A DNA stretch of 64,000 nucleotides from Rotaria sordida (lineage: Eukaryota > Rotifera > Eurotatoria > Philodinida > Philodinidae): the NCBI GenBank assembly GCA_905250125.1, contig CAJNOL010000518.1:1-64000 (forward strand). The letters are read 5' to 3'. The position numbers were made by a program, and so were the translations under genes. The notes below the pieces were generated by a model. It did no database searches. It saw nothing but the letters and a program-made list of their open reading frames with translations, and was not told where the DNA came from. Below, piece after piece: positions 10,266-23,896 of the stretch; within the stretch, counting starts at the first letter, position 1, and every line of letters begins with the position of its first letter.

Positions 10266-13006
10266 ATGAGAAATCTTAATACATCTTGGTTATCAAAAAA
10301 TAAAACAATGATAGATGATTATTGTAATTTAAATTTACCTATTGATTATGATCTATATTGGTTTATTGCATATACATCACTTGCTTTTATTGGATTATTT
10401 TATGCACTTCTTGGTAAATTTTATATATTGAAGAATTTTTTTTTTTATAAATAGAAAAAAAAATTTTTTTTGTTATAGGTTATCGTTGGTGGCGTTTTAC
10501 AATGTTTGTAACATCATTTAGTCTTGGATCACTTCTTCTTTATATTATATTATTAACACAACCAACAATGACTCAATCACAATTAATTGGTGTATCATGT
10601 TCAATTGCAACATTATTTGGTTTAATATGTGCACTTTTACAATATGTTGGTTTATTTATAAATGGGTTTTGTTTTGGTTTAACACTTTCAATAATAACAT
10701 TTATTACTATAGATATGAAAAATCGTGCAAATGGTATTACCACATCATTTTGGTTACCTATTGGTCTTATTTTATTATTAGGTTTAATATGTGCTATTAT
10801 AACGTTACGTTTTCAAAAGACAATGTTAATTGTAACATCATCATGTTTAGCAGGTGTATGTCAAACACTTGTATTAGATTATTTTCTTCAATCATCTGTT
10901 TTACTTCATTTTATTCATAAACGTTTATTATTTGAATCAACACCAACATTATGTATTCGTCATTGGATAATAGCTTTGATTTTACCAATAATTATGTTAT
11001 TTGGAATTGTTATACAATTTTCATGTACAGGAAAAAATTATGATCATAGAGATTCATGGCAAAGAGGTATATATCTATAGATAAGAGTCAATTTAAAAGA
11101 TCAGACAATTCGTATGCAGAATATTCAGTATTTCATATTCTAATGATACGCTTGAGATTAGATTAAGAATTATTAATTAGAAAATGAAAATGTCAATTTA
11201 TCAACTGCGATGAAGGTTGTTGTTCTTTTTTTCATACAACAGACCAGAGAAAAACCTTAACATTAAGACTTTTCTTTTCCTGAAATGTAAAGAATCTATA
11301 TATAGAATTTTGATTATCTTCTTGTTTATATCTAAATAGAATTTAACTTTAATGTAAAGTCTATCTTGCCTTGATGTTGGTAAATATTTGTGATTTATGA
11401 ATGAAAAGAACAAAAAAAGAAATCTCTTGTGTATAAGTCTATTGACTTTTTGATCATTTATTATTCTATATCTTTTCATTTTGAGCTATAGGCACATTTT
11501 ACACGCAACATTTATTGTTGGCTTCATCTTATATCAACATAAGAATTTGACCAGCTTGATAATGAATGCATGTTTGCTATTATTCCTTTTCTTCTTTTTT
11601 TTTTTTTTTTTGTTTTATAAGATTGAGTACTATATGAACACTTGAAAATAATGCACGACATATGTCTGCATTGTTCACTTAAATTAAATATCGGTTTTCA
11701 TTATTTGTTTTGTCTGAAGAAAATTCCATGTTTAAGATACATTTCTCTCGAGACATTTTTTTTTTCATTTACAAGAATATTTAACCTTGAATAACTACAA
11801 AATGAACAACTCTACTACATATAGAATAGATTAATATTTGTTATCATAATTTATTTTTTTGATATAATAATAATTAGATTAATTTCAATTAATTTATTAT
11901 ATTTTAATTAATGAAAAGATAAAATAAATAAACAAAACAAAAAAACGCATCTCTATGTCGAGACATTCACATAATTAATAAATAAACTTTTTTCTGTATA
12001 TATTATATAGTTAATTAGATTGTATGCAAGACTAATGGAATTGTCTATGCATGTTGAAAACAAAAGAATAAGACAGAAGCCTTTCTTTTATTTCTATATA
12101 TTAGACATATGAATTGAAAATGAAGTAAAAAAACAAAAAAAAAAATTATTTGTATTTTAGCTATTAGTGCAGGCAAAAAACGATATAAAACAGCAAATTT
12201 TAAAAAAATTCGACATAATTATCATCAAGATACACTTCGTGAACATATTATTCCTGATGAAAGTAATCGTTTTCGTTATTTTTATCATATACGACGAACA
12301 AATGGAGATGCATTATCATCGGTAAGTTAAATATTTATGAGAAAGAATTTTTTCTTGTCCTTTATATCAAATAACATATCTTTTGGTATGTTCATCAAAC
12401 ACTATAACTATCAATAGTAATAGATACATGTGAATATGCCCTTTAGTTCGAGGACAACTATGCCAATATCAATCAGTCATAGACAGACAACTTATCTTTT
12501 ATATATATATGAACTCGAGCATATGATACATATGCAGAAGTTGTCAACAATGATAGGTTATATTTATCTCAATCATTAGTCTTTTTTGAAAGAGAGAGAT
12601 CGGGTCAAGGATAGAATATTCTTATGTAAATAGTTCACAGTTGGAAAGGAAGTAAAAAATGATGAAATCGAATATGTGAATATTATTCATTGATGTAAGA
12701 TGTAAGAATATAATAGCACAGCAGGTGTTGTTTGAAACAGAAAAAAAAATGATATAACATTTTGTATTCATACAAAACAAATATTATTTAATATTATAGG
12801 ATTTTATACAAAATGTACGTCAACAAAATTCAGCTACAGTTCATTTAACTACTAATAATAATAATAACAGTAATAACAATAATAATAATAATACTAGTCA
12901 ACCTGTTGTATCATCTACTGGTGCAACAACAACAACTACAAAAACAGTAGGAACAACACGAAAAGATACAGACAGTACAACAACGACATTAACTCATTTA
13001 ATGTGA
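10266..13006 (+). CDS. TMEM198-like seven-span membrane protein (DUF4203)
   Basis: Four exons (10266-10413, 10479-11066, 12161-12321, 12800-13006) stay in phase and give 367 residues, close to vertebrate TMEM198 (about 360). The first two exons carry a run of about seven hydrophobic spans. The pattern YALLGYRWWRFTMFVTSF, then GLICALLQYVGLFINGF and LGLICAIITLRFQ, follows the TMEM198/DUF4203 fold. Exon 3 is a basic cytosolic tail segment (KKRYKTANFKKIRHNYH). Exon 4 is Asn- and Thr-rich low complexity with a poly-Asn run and ends in HLM. TMEM198 in vertebrates is linked to Wnt/LRP6 signalling; whether this holds here is unknown. Intron 2 is 1.1 kb and holds nothing recognisable. AATAAA lies at 13153-13158. 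Confidence 0.85.
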
Positions 13007-13384
13007 TGAATATATTGATTTGATATAATATCCTGTTTTTTTTTTGTTCTTTATCCTTGTAATTATATTTCCTATTTGTAATACTCAGGAACTGTTTTTA
13101 TTTTACTATATATATATATATATATATACGTATATCAATATTTGACAAAACAAATAAATTTGCCTATATATATATACATATGTATATAGACGAAAATTTG
13201 ATTAATTTATGTTATAATTAATAAAATATTACAAAGAATAGGAATTCATAACCAATTGAATACTCAAAAGAAATATTAGCAAAAAGATTGCTATAAAAAA
13301 CTATTAGCTAGTCACAATTCTGTCGGAATCAAGATTAGTTTCACTCATATCTACAGTATTATGTTTAATAGTAGAATAAATGCA

Positions 13385-14254
13385 CAGGGTGTGTAAAAAT
13401 GTTTTTCCATGGAGTAGCATTATAGTTTCAAATAGCATACATAACTAATTTTACACCAAATTAAAGCGCGTCGAAAATAGGATTTTTTGATACTAAATTG
13501 TAAGAGTTATCAAAACTTTTTGATGTCGAACTTAAGAAATTCTATGCTTTTTTAGGATAGAAAACTATATAAGAGGTCAGTGATTCAAAAATGGATTTTA
13601 GTATTTTCTTTTGATATGTTTACATGGTTCGACAGAGCTCGTCGAGCTCTACAAAATGATATATATTAAAAATTTTTTAAGCCGATTTTCTGAGATGAAA
13701 AAATTAACAAAACTACTTGCAAAATGCTAAAAAATGTTAAAACTCATTTTTTTCATTATTGTCACTAACAGAGACGTTGCGAAATGTAACCACCAGATAC
13801 AGCGTGAAAAACTGAGTCTAGTGATTACATTTCGAAATGTCTCTGTTAATGACAATCATGAAAAAAGTTGTTTTTATTGAAAAATTGAGTATTTTCCTTT
13901 CAAATGAAAAGAATGAATTTTTTAACACTTTGCAAGTAGTTTTTTGAATTTTTTCATGTCAAAAAACTGGCTTTAAAAAATTTTTAATATATACAGGTTT
14001 GTAGAACTCGACGGACCATGTAAACATATCAAAAGAAAATACTAAAATCCATTTTTGAATCACTGACCCCTTAGTTTTCTATCCCAAAAAAGCATAGAAT
14101 TTCTTAAGTTCGACATCAAAAAGTTTTGATAACTCTTACAATTTAGTATCAAAAAATCTCATTTTTGATGCACTTTAATTTGGTATGAAATTAGTTATGT
14201 ATGCTATTTGAAACTATAATGCTACTCCATGGAAAAACATTTTTACGCACCCTG
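13385..14254. mobile_element. 870-bp foldback element with CAGGGTG ends
   Basis: The left arm starts CAGGGTGTGTAAAAATG and the right arm ends CATTTTTACGCACCCTG. The two arms (13385 to about 13800 and about 13840-14254) are near-perfect inverse complements over more than 400 bases each. Examples are CATGGAGTAGCATTATAG and its complement near 14210, and GATATGTTTACATGG and its complement near 14020. No ORF. The ends resemble mariner-type termini (C-rich tip, then A/T runs), but no transposase is present. Confidence 0.85.
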
Positions 14255-14343
14255 TAGACATACAGGAAAGAAGAAAAGCATTTGGATGATATGACTGTAT
14301 CTACAGTGAACGACGAATATCTAAGAGATCATCATTCAAGGAA

Positions 14344-15844
14344 GCTGCCAAAAAATTTTAGTTTTTACAATGAGTTTACTAGTTTGAAAGAGCATAAAAA
14401 GTTACTGACAATATCCAAATTTTAACAATGTCTTCTAATACTTCGATTACCTAATGGTTTTCACCCAAAATATCGGTCCTCTGTTGATAACATTAAAAAA
14501 TGAACAAATACTTCGTACTGTAGTGTTTCTCAGTTATAATAACACAGAAATATTTATTGAACTGAAGATTTTACTAATAATATTGTATGAAACAGTGATA
14601 CCTGTAGAAAACTAGAAGTAATAATTATCAAAGTATCGCATGGATACAACTCTTCTTACTGTTAGTACCCGACTCGAACCGAAATCATTTAATCGTATGG
14701 ATTAATTTTGTATTAGAACTCAGGTGCAGATACGGGTATCCGATCCATAGTTTGCATTACTCTAATTATTACTGCATGTTTCCTTCGTCTTTTGAATGAA
14801 TTAGGATATCGATGTTGGATTAACTGTTATCAGGAGGCTGAATTTTTTAGAATCTTCAATACCTTTTTATACATTATGACAATGAAGTTATGTATCTAAC
14901 TCATATGATAGATCGATTAGTATTTCTTTCTTTGTATGGATTTGATAGCTGAATTGGTACGGTTTTACTGATTGCAATTGAATCGAAATTCTATCAAATT
15001 ACTATTTATCTTTATCAATATAATTTTATTGCTTCTGTATTAGTTTCACTGATAATAATATTTCTTTTGTTATTAATGTGTTAATGTTATAACACAGGAG
15101 ATTTATTCGTATGATAAATTTTCAATAAAGCAAAAATTTATTTATTTTTTTCGAATATCTTTCGTATCTACACTTTTGAACAAATGCAAACTATTGATTT
15201 CATTCTGTTTTCGAAACTCAAGAGCATCAGGATGTCATTATCGTTAACTATTTTTAGTTATCTAGTGATGAAGAACACACAGATTTTAGATATCTGCTCG
15301 GGTTTTCTAGTGGAATAATTATTGATTTCCGATCTCAACTTGAACTTTCTTGAGAACAAGTGATCTTTTCATTAAAAAAATCTATACATGCATTTTCAGT
15401 AACATTGTCGTGAACTTTTCGAAAAGTTTCTAGCACATTACAATCAATATTTTTTAATCAAAAGATGCGTGTTTTGACGCTCGACAAAACTATATAAAAT
15501 TTATCTTAAAAAATTAACTGCATGACATAAACAAGAAGAGTAAAACAGATCAAAAAATTGTCGATTTCATCTATTAAAATGGATTTTTTCGATTTACAAG
15601 GTATATGAAATATAGGATTTTGTAGAGCAGTTTCCATTCTATCAATGGATATTATCTAACAATAATTCTAATTAAAACAAAAATGATCGAAAAGTTATAG
15701 GTTTTTTGACAGACCAATATTTCGGATGAAAACTCTTAGGTAGTCGAAGTATTAGAAGACAATCGTCAAAATTTGGATTTTATCAGTAACTTTTTATGCT
15801 CTTTCAAACTAGCAAACTCATTTTAAAAACTAAAATTTTCCAGC
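14344..15844. mobile_element. 1.5-kb element with about 150-bp terminal inverted repeats
   Basis: GCTGCCAAAAAATTTTAG at the left end is matched by CTAAAATTTTCCAGC at the right end. The complementarity continues inward through TTTGAAAGAGCATAAAAAG and CTTCTAATACTTCGA (left) and their inverses near 15730-15800. The 1.2 kb interior shows no recognisable coding sequence. It begins about 90 bases after the preceding foldback element. Confidence 0.75.
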
Positions 15845-17586
15845 AACCGGTCTCTACTATTTTGGGTGGTGATTTCATAGATTCTCTTCTATGTGTCACA
15901 GTGATCTTCGATACCTGAACAAGATCTATGTAGATTAGTAGAAGATCTAATGGTTTATGTATTATCAAGTTCTATTGTGTACCGCTGAAATGTCAATAGA
16001 GAATGTCATGACAAAGGTACCGTCCGTTACTGACGTTTCGACGGTATTTTGTGGGTCAAAATCTTTTTGATTTTCAAGATTTTGTCTAATTGAATCATAT
16101 ATAGAATGAAAGATCATTTCGATGTTAAACTTGAGGCATTTTGATTCAATTATAAATGTAAATTGGGTGTATCTTCACGATGTACTAAATAAGCAGTTAA
16201 TTATTTATACTAGCCTGCTATTTGACAGAAAACAAATAATAGTGAAGAATGATTTGAAATTATTCTGATAGTCTCTTTTTTTTCAAATTACATTTTCATA
16301 ATAGAACCGTTCATTTAAAATAATATTTTCAATCTGAAATACTTATGTGCATTCCATTTGTCGTTTACTAATTATTTAAATAAAACATTCTTTACACTTT
16401 GTAATCGATTGTACCTTTTCAAGAACTACAAAACAAACTTCTTTGTATGATTTAAAAAGTGGTTCACTTAATAAAATTCTTGAGATCTAATTTTTCAACT
16501 GATATTTCAAGCAGACTTATACCTAATTCACTTTAAACAAATATCATATTTGAAATTAGTGCAAAAAATAAATTGTATCGACTTATATACATTGCAAACT
16601 TTTTCTGCAACTATTTTTTTGTTCGAGTCAAATTTTTGCTCGTGAATCCTTCCAATCAGAGATTTGTGAAAAATTGAATTTAATCAAAATTAGTTACTAA
16701 CTTATTGTTTAATTATCTGTCTTGAATATCAACTGAAAAATTGGACATTAGACTAAGGATTTTATTATAGAACCCATATTTTTAAACCATACAAAGAAGA
16801 TTGTTTTGTAGCTTTATTGATTACGAAATGAACTAACGAAACAATTTATTTTTAAACTAGGACTCTGTGCATATGATAGATCCTAGTAAGATATAAAAAA
16901 CCTCAAAAGGTTAAATCTCCGTAGGTCTTCGATCTAAATTTATACGCATCTTTACATCTGGCATGTTATACATCAACAAATTGAATGATGATATTTTGAC
17001 CTTGAAATTTTGCCTACAGACAGATCTGTTTATCAGTCGAACGTTCGGAAAATTTCAGTTCAAAAGAGTGTTTCCTTCGTGAGATATAAAAATTCTTTGA
17101 AGATTTTCGAGTAGTAATATGCACTCGTTTTTTATCAATATCAATTTTTCGAAAGGTATTGGCGATTATTTCTTGATTAATTTTTATGTATTTACATTCA
17201 TCCATACACATAGTTCTTTGAAAACATCTTATTCTGATAAATATTTGTCGTCTGTATTCATATATCGCCATATATGATATTGAATTACTTATTTATTTTT
17301 ATACCTATACAAGTGAACGAACGAAACAATCACATGGAGTGTGTTTTTGATGAATCGCAAATAATATTTAGTGCTAAATATAATCAGAAAAAAAATACCG
17401 TACAGAATCATTGAAGCATAACTATACAAGCAATGACGAACGAAAAAAAACAAATTACAAGATATATATATATATATATATATACATATAATTTTTTAAT
17501 ATATAACGTTTTTTTTGTTTTCAAGTCATACGATATTTATGTAACTCATATAAAAATTCCTTCTCAAAAAAAAAACAAAACAAAAC
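15845..17586. other. Intergenic, no gene seen
   Basis: AT-rich, with scattered small ORFs of no recognised similarity, and a TA dinucleotide run at about 17462-17483 roughly 100 bases before the next gene. Confidence 0.5.
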
Positions 17587-19233
17587 ATGAATTGTTTATT
17601 ATTATTGGTTTTTATTTCGTTATTAACAATAATAAAAGGTGCCTATAATCCAATTCCAATTGGATCTGTTATTATTTCAACTATAAATAAAATATTTGTT
17701 ATGCAACCAAACGAATATGGTGGTAATGATCGTTTGCTTACTATATTCACAGCAACAACAAATATGACTATTGTAAATACTATATATGATCCAACACTTC
17801 GTAATCTTTATATACTCTTTACAAACGAAGCTAATGGTACTATTTATTTATGTCAATTAATTGCTAATGAAAAACTTGATTCAACAATTTATTCATTACC
17901 AATTACATTTGATATATCAAAACTAAATAAATTAACTTCATTTTCATCAGATGTTAATAATCGACGTTCTTTTCTTACATATCAAACAGGTAATGTTGTT
18001 TTATTTTCTATGAGTGGTTTAATGCAAATTCAATTATCAATACCAACAACAATTACAAATCCAGTACGTTCAGTTGCTTATGCTAATTCTTTAGATCGAT
18101 TATTTATTATAACTAATTCAACAATTGATTCTTGTATTAATCTTAATACAAATAATCTTCAATGTTGTCAAGCACCACTTAAATTTGATCAAATTCGTTC
18201 AATAACATTTGATTATGGATCTGGTAATATAAATGTTTATATTCTTGATCAAACAACAGGTATTTATAGTGTTGTTTTAAATTCAGCTGGATGTCCAAGA
18301 TCTGTTGATTCTGTAAATACACTTGGAACTTATAGTAATATTCAGTTTGTTATTGATCGTGGTTTATATTTTGCATCTGGAAGTTCTCCAAATCAAAATG
18401 ATAATTCCATATTAATTATTGCTAATGGTACACAAACATCACGAAATATTCCTATTGGAACAACTATTGTTGCATTACATATTTCATATCCATCTATGAC
18501 ATCAACATCAGATACAAAAGAAACTTGTTTTCATGGTATAACCTATTCTGATTATCGTATTGCTGTTATACTTGCAGCTGTATTTGGTACAGTTATGGGT
18601 ATTTTTATGTGTTTTAATGCATTATTCTGTATTGATTTCTTTATGACAAAGAGTATTATACGTAATTTGAAAAAACAAATACCACATAATTTATTAGAAG
18701 ATCGATGGAATAAATTAGTTGAAGAAAAATATGCAAAAATAGCACTTGATAGTAAATTTTAGTTTCATCAATTATAATCATTTAATATATATATGTATCT
18801 ATTTCTAGGACAACGACAGCACGATAATCCACCGCCAGCGAGACGTAAATCATCTATATTTGATCGGAAAACTTCAACAGTTATGCCTGCTAGTAGCGGT
18901 GTTACTACTACTAGTACTCGAGGTAGAGAACTGAATACAAGTGGTGATGAACCTTCTTCTGGTTCTGCTAGAAAGCCAAGAATATTGCAAAATCTTCGAC
19001 GTATGAGTGACAATTATTTTACTCGTCGTCGAAGTGCAGATTATCCAACTGATCAGGGTCCATCACGTTTTGAATTTACTGCTGCACAATTACGAACACC
19101 ACGAACTCCAATACAATCCGGTCAAAACTATATTGAATCTGTAGCAGAAGAAGATGAAAAGCAAGATCAAAAAGGACTTCGACAAAATCTTAGTGGACAA
19201 CAATTAATTAAATTGGATGAAGATTTTCTGTAG
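17587..19233 (+). CDS. Unrecognised type I single-pass membrane protein, propeller-like ectodomain
   Basis: Two exons (17587-18751, 18809-19233), joined with codon A|GA, give 529 residues. I do not recognise the family. Residues 1-19 are a clear signal peptide. The ectodomain (about 20-322) has several N-glycosylation sequons and repeated short strands such as RSITFDYGSGNINVYILD and RSVAYANSLDRLFIIT, spaced like blades of an NHL/YWTD-type beta-propeller. That fold is an inference from pattern only. A strongly hydrophobic span follows at about 323-352 (RIAVILAAVFGTVMGIFM). The tail of about 175 residues is Ser/Arg/Pro rich, with RKSS, RRMSDN and RRRSAD phosphosite-like motifs, and ends LDEDFL. 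AATAAA lies at 19272-19277. A surface receptor or adhesion protein is plausible. Confidence 0.8.
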
Positions 19234-21575
19234 AAAAAAAAACAAAACAAAAAAAGCTAACTATTTCATTGAATAAACATTTTCTTTTTTTTTCTTTTTT
19301 ATCTTTCTTGATTTTGATCTTGTAGTTTTTTCTTATTCAAAAAATAATAAAATATATAGTTTGATACGAATCTAAAAATCATTTATATTAAATATTAACT
19401 TTTTCTCTTGATATTTGATTTATTTAAAAGTAAGTGCCTTACTAATACGAGAACTATCGGAACTGATACCAATCATTTGAACTCATATTGGGTTCATAAG
19501 AATGTCTCGATAAGACTAGACAAATCCTAAAAATGTTCGCATCCATCGGGTTGTGTCTGGATCTGAAAATTTTAGATCCGATGGACTTTAGTAATGTGAA
19601 AAATGTGTAGAATGCGCTTGTCATCGAATACAAAAAAATATCTTCTATCTTCGGGACGACTATTCAATTCCGATTAGAAAATTTCGTTGAGAGTATTACA
19701 GTATGATTCGATCGGGTCCAAAAATTCTGAACTCAACAGAGTCTAGTGTTCATGAACATCTAGAATTGAGTTATGACCGTTTTTGCTGAATTTTCGATCC
19801 AGTCTTAGGTATTTGCCGGAATATCAAAAAACTGGTTTTCCGATAAATAATTAAAACTAGATCGAAAATTCAATAAAAAATGAAGATTAGAGTTTGAAAT
19901 TTTGAACTCGAAGTGAATTCTTATAATTGCTTCTGAAATTTACATTTCTCGGACAATATGAATGATAGTTGTAAAAGAAACAAGTCATCGTTGTCTATTT
20001 TCTTTCAGAGTATGACTTGTAGGGTCGACGCCGAATCTAGTCAAATCCAAAGAGCAGCTGGAGCCTGGATCATTAGCCAGAGGTTGAGCCACCTCAGATC
20101 TCAGCTTCGCTCTATCTCTCCTTCGTGGCGCGACTACGGGACTTATTTAACAGACTTTAATGAGGGTAATATGATTTCATGTCAACTTTCATAGCTAGAA
20201 AAAGCCTATGTCATGACTATAATGACATTTTCTTGAAGCTTAACTAATCTTTTTTTAGGAACCGAAAAATTCGATGTGACAGGTAGTTTGTTGAAATTTT
20301 TGGCTTAGACTTGGTCTTGAAAAAATTGGCATTGAATTATTCATTTATAAAAATATGTCTACTATGCATAATTCTACAACAAGCAAATCCCGTTAAATTC
20401 TAAGAATTGAATTATTTGATGCATTTCTATTCTTGATTTTCAATAATTTTAGTCAAGATTAATAAAAATAGTTATTTTTATAAAAATAGATTTCTCTAAC
20501 CGAAATGAACTATCATTATTCACACTCTAGTTTTTTTAAATCATTAAATTTTCATAATAAAATTTTAAAGTACTCTATCCTAAAGAATTCTTTTCTAGAA
20601 AGATCGAACAATTCAAGTTTTACATATTTATATTAAAAAAAGAAATACAAAACCTAATTTTCACGGAAAAAGATGATGTTAAAAAAAAAACTTAATGATG
20701 CCTATTGTTATTATAAGAGGAAACAGATGTTTGACCTTTTCCTTTGATTTTTACTATATCAAAAATGCTCTTACACACACACACGTCTTATATTTTCACA
20801 CTCATACACACATAACAACTAAGCTATATAACGAACCAACTAGAACAGAAAGAAATCCGCACATATACATATATATGTGTCAGGCAAAATTGAGATTTAG
20901 GCAGAATTAAACTTAGATTTTGAAAATTTCAATTGTTCAATTAAATTAAAGTTGATTTTATAAGTGATGGATGCGATGTAGTGATATTTCAGCTTTATAA
21001 AATTAATTCAAAGTGCACAATAAGATTCATATGTAAAGTTCGGTACTTTTCTCTTCTATCGAAATTTTGATTAAGCTCAGAAAGATGTAGACTTCGCTAG
21101 CTCTTTCCATTGCAATCTTCAATACGTTCAAGGTGTAGAATTTGGTAAGTGTTATTCAATTCTGATAATCTCTGTATGCTATATAACCGTATGTACTTTA
21201 TCATAATATGTGACGAAATTCCGTGTATTGCACTTTCGTAAATGTTTTAGCTGCTACTCAGTTTTTAGTTGTTGTCTAAACTTTTTTGTTTTTTTTTGTT
21301 GTTTTCATCGTTGAGAAAGTTTATTGAAATAATCGCCTGTGAGTAAATTTTAATGCATCTAGTTATCTCTTCAAAATGTATAGATGTGATATTGATTCGC
21401 TGAAAGGAGGAGGAGGAGAGAGTGAAAAAAAGGACTGGAAATTAATGAATAAATATAATCAATAATTGGCTGTCTTGAGTGGTGATTTCTCAGAGGGAAT
21501 AATAAAGAAATTCCACAGTAAGTTATTCACTTGATGAATATAAAGATATTTGTATTTTTTATTTTATTTATACAG
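19234..21575. other. Intergenic, no gene seen
   Basis: Contains a stretch of relatively higher GC (about 19480-20200) that reads like old repeat DNA, and a short CA run near 20775. The ORF at 19958-20194 has no splice support or similarity that I recognise. Confidence 0.45.
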
Positions 21576-21901
21576 ATGAATTCTATCGATTCACAATTTG
21601 TTTTGAAGATCTATCAAATGAATTATTATATGAAATATTTTATTACCTTAATAAATATGACTTATATGAAGCATTTTCAATTCGTAATTCTCGATTTGAA
21701 CAGCTCCTTCATTCTTTATCTGTACTATTTAAAACTTATTTTCGTTTATTTACAAATGATAAAATGATGAACATGTTTAAAAAATTTGTCCTTCTCAATC
21801 GACATTACATATTTCCTATATATAAGATAAAATCATTTAAAAATCAGTCATTTCTACAAAACATCGAAAAAATGTATAAAAACGGTCCATCATTCAAATG
21901 A
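21576..21901 (+). pseudogene. F-box gene fragment with frameshift
   Basis: Starting at 21602, one frame reads FEDLSNELLYEIFYYLN and then YDLYEAFSIRNSRFEQLL, a typical F-box start (substrate-receptor end of SCF ubiquitin ligases). I associate this form with an expanded bdelloid family. The natural ATG at 21576, directly after a TTTATACAG acceptor, is in another frame (MNSIDSQF), so a small indel near 21600 separates start from domain. Instead of the normal long C-terminal region, the frame runs into the inverted-repeat element that starts near 21829 and stops at 21901. Its last 24 or so codons are therefore element-derived. Both the frameshift and the truncation point to a dead copy. Confidence 0.65.
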
Positions 21902-22250
21902 AATTTTGACAAAAATTCAGAAAATATGCTTTAAACTTAAAAGAATTCTATACTTTTCGTTCGATTGAATAGCCGATTTTATTTGTTGAACATTAGGATG
22001 TAGAAAGATAGTCATTCGAATTATATCTCGAACTATAGATCTGGAGTTTCTCTATCTAGATCAGATGTCAAAACCATAATTTCATCGGAATGACAGACCA
22101 TTTTTATACATTTTTTCGATGTTTTGTAGAAATGACTAATTTTTAAATGATTTCGACCTATACAATATTGAAGAAAAAGACGTTCCCCTGTCTCATCTTT
22201 CAAATGGTGAAAACCGCAGGTCTCTAACTATCTTCGTTAAAAAGTTAGAA
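21829..22250. mobile_element. Foldback element, left outer arm missing
   Basis: Inner arms 21829-21917 and 22070-22154 are inverse complements (AATCATTTAAAAATCAGTC and its inverse; AAAACATCGAAAAAATGTAT and its inverse). The right side continues to about 22250 with GAAAACCGCAGGTCTCTAAC. The element at 25855-26447 has the inverse in its left arm (GACCTGCGGTTTTC) and the same orientation in its right arm (CGCAGGTCTCTAA). The two are thus one family, and this copy lacks the outer left arm, where the F-box fragment now sits. Confidence 0.65.
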
Positions 22251-22317
22251 ACATTTTACTCGATTCCCTTTTTTTAAAATTTCGATAATAGATCCAGGAT
22301 TCAAAACATGATATCGA

Positions 22318-22886
22318 GTGGACCAAAAGTAACCTAACAGGGACTTCTTTTCAACTTTGTTTTCTTTATAGATCGATAGTTTGATCTCATATTTGGACCA
22401 CATATACTAGATGATAATACTCAGAGACAGAGCCTACTATCAGCCACTATTTGTAAGAATTTTACCAGAAAACATAAGAATATCTTGCGTAGTCTCTTAT
22501 ATGACTGTCATATAAGTTTGCTGTCGTCTGATTGAAGTAATGTCTCTTTTCATTATATCTCATTTTTGAGTAGTTGGCAGCGAAACAAGTTTGAAACAAT
22601 GTAAAGATAAATAGAATTAAAATCATCTTGCACATTTTGATGCAAACAAACCAAAAGATAGAATCACAATACTATAAGAAAACTACAAACTTATGTGGCA
22701 ATCATATAAGAGTGCGTGTAAGACGTTCATATGTTTATCGACATAACCTTTTAGCTAAAGGCTGATAATAGGCTCTTTCTCTGAGTATTGTCATCTAGTA
22801 TATGTGGTCCGAATGTGAGATCAAACTATCGATCTATAAAGAAAACAAAGTTGAAACGAAGTCCCTGTTAGGTTACTTTTGGACTA
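22318..22886. mobile_element. Foldback element with GGACCAAAAGTAACC ends
   Basis: The left arm (22320-22450) reads GACCAAAAGTAACCTAACAG inward. The right arm (22753-22886) is its inverse, ending CTGTTAGGTTACTTTTGGAC. Further in, GATCGATAGTTTGATCTCA and GAGATCAAACTATCGATC pair. Loop about 300 bases, no ORF. Confidence 0.8.
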
Positions 22887-23896
22887 CCCGGTACTATCAA
22901 GGTTAGCCGCTAACAGTTATACTTTATAACGTTGAGTAAAAACGAAATAATATTAATTTTAAGTTCGAATCTCATTGATTTTGTCTGAAAATGTAAAAAC
23001 AATTTTTATTATTTATCAGTATGTATATATTGTCCGTTGGATTATAATTTTTCTTTTCAATATTTTTGTGTTGAATTCATTTGTACACTTAACAATTTTC
23101 TCTCTCGTCGTCTACTCAAGAGATGTTTTCGTTTAAATTTGTTTTTTTCACTTAGCCATAATAAATAGATGCAAAAGCTGACGCGTACCCGACATTCTCG
23201 TATTTAATTACGAGGCATTGAATTTTAAATTATACATCAACATTCTGGCTGGTGTTTTTTTTATCATCGTATAATTTCTATTATACAAAAAAAATGCTTT
23301 TCGTATTCGAAGAATTGGAATGTTTTTCCTAACGATTCTCGACATTGAATTTTCAATCAAGGTCATTTTAGAAGATTGTTTTTCTTGTAATAGTTTCATG
23401 AGTAAAAGTTTTATTGACATTGAAAATTGAAAGAATACGAAAAAACGAAATTCTTTCGTTTGTATCTTTTTACGTTCTATTGTCTTCGTTTCTCTATGTT
23501 TTGTTTTTTCTTGTTAAGTCGCCGATATTACAGTATGCAAAAGATTGACGCTGTCTTTTTTCTATATGTAACTCAATAAAAAAAAATATTCTTTGTATAT
23601 CCAAAATTTCAATGTTGTTTGACGAAAGTATGTTTTTTTTTCTCTTCTATATTCGATTGATTGACTATCAAATACAACGATAGATGAAGTCGATTCTATT
23701 TTGTCCTCAATGATTTTTTTTCATATATTTGCATCAGCTGGTAAGTTGATACATTTTTTTTTCCTTCCCATTATGATTAACAGCTGAAACATTAGGTCTT
23801 TCTTATTACGATCTTTCATTTCTTATTTTTTGCCCGACATTCATCAATATTCTAGATTATTATTATTATTATGATATAAGGTAATAAGTATTCATT
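22887..23896. other. Intergenic upstream of the MEKK gene
   Basis: AT-rich DNA with T-tracts; no coding support. The ORF at 23208-23420 on the minus strand is not convincing. Confidence 0.45.

Noticed and set aside
19958-20194. 78-codon ORF
   Set aside because: No recognised similarity; sits in higher-GC repeat-like DNA.
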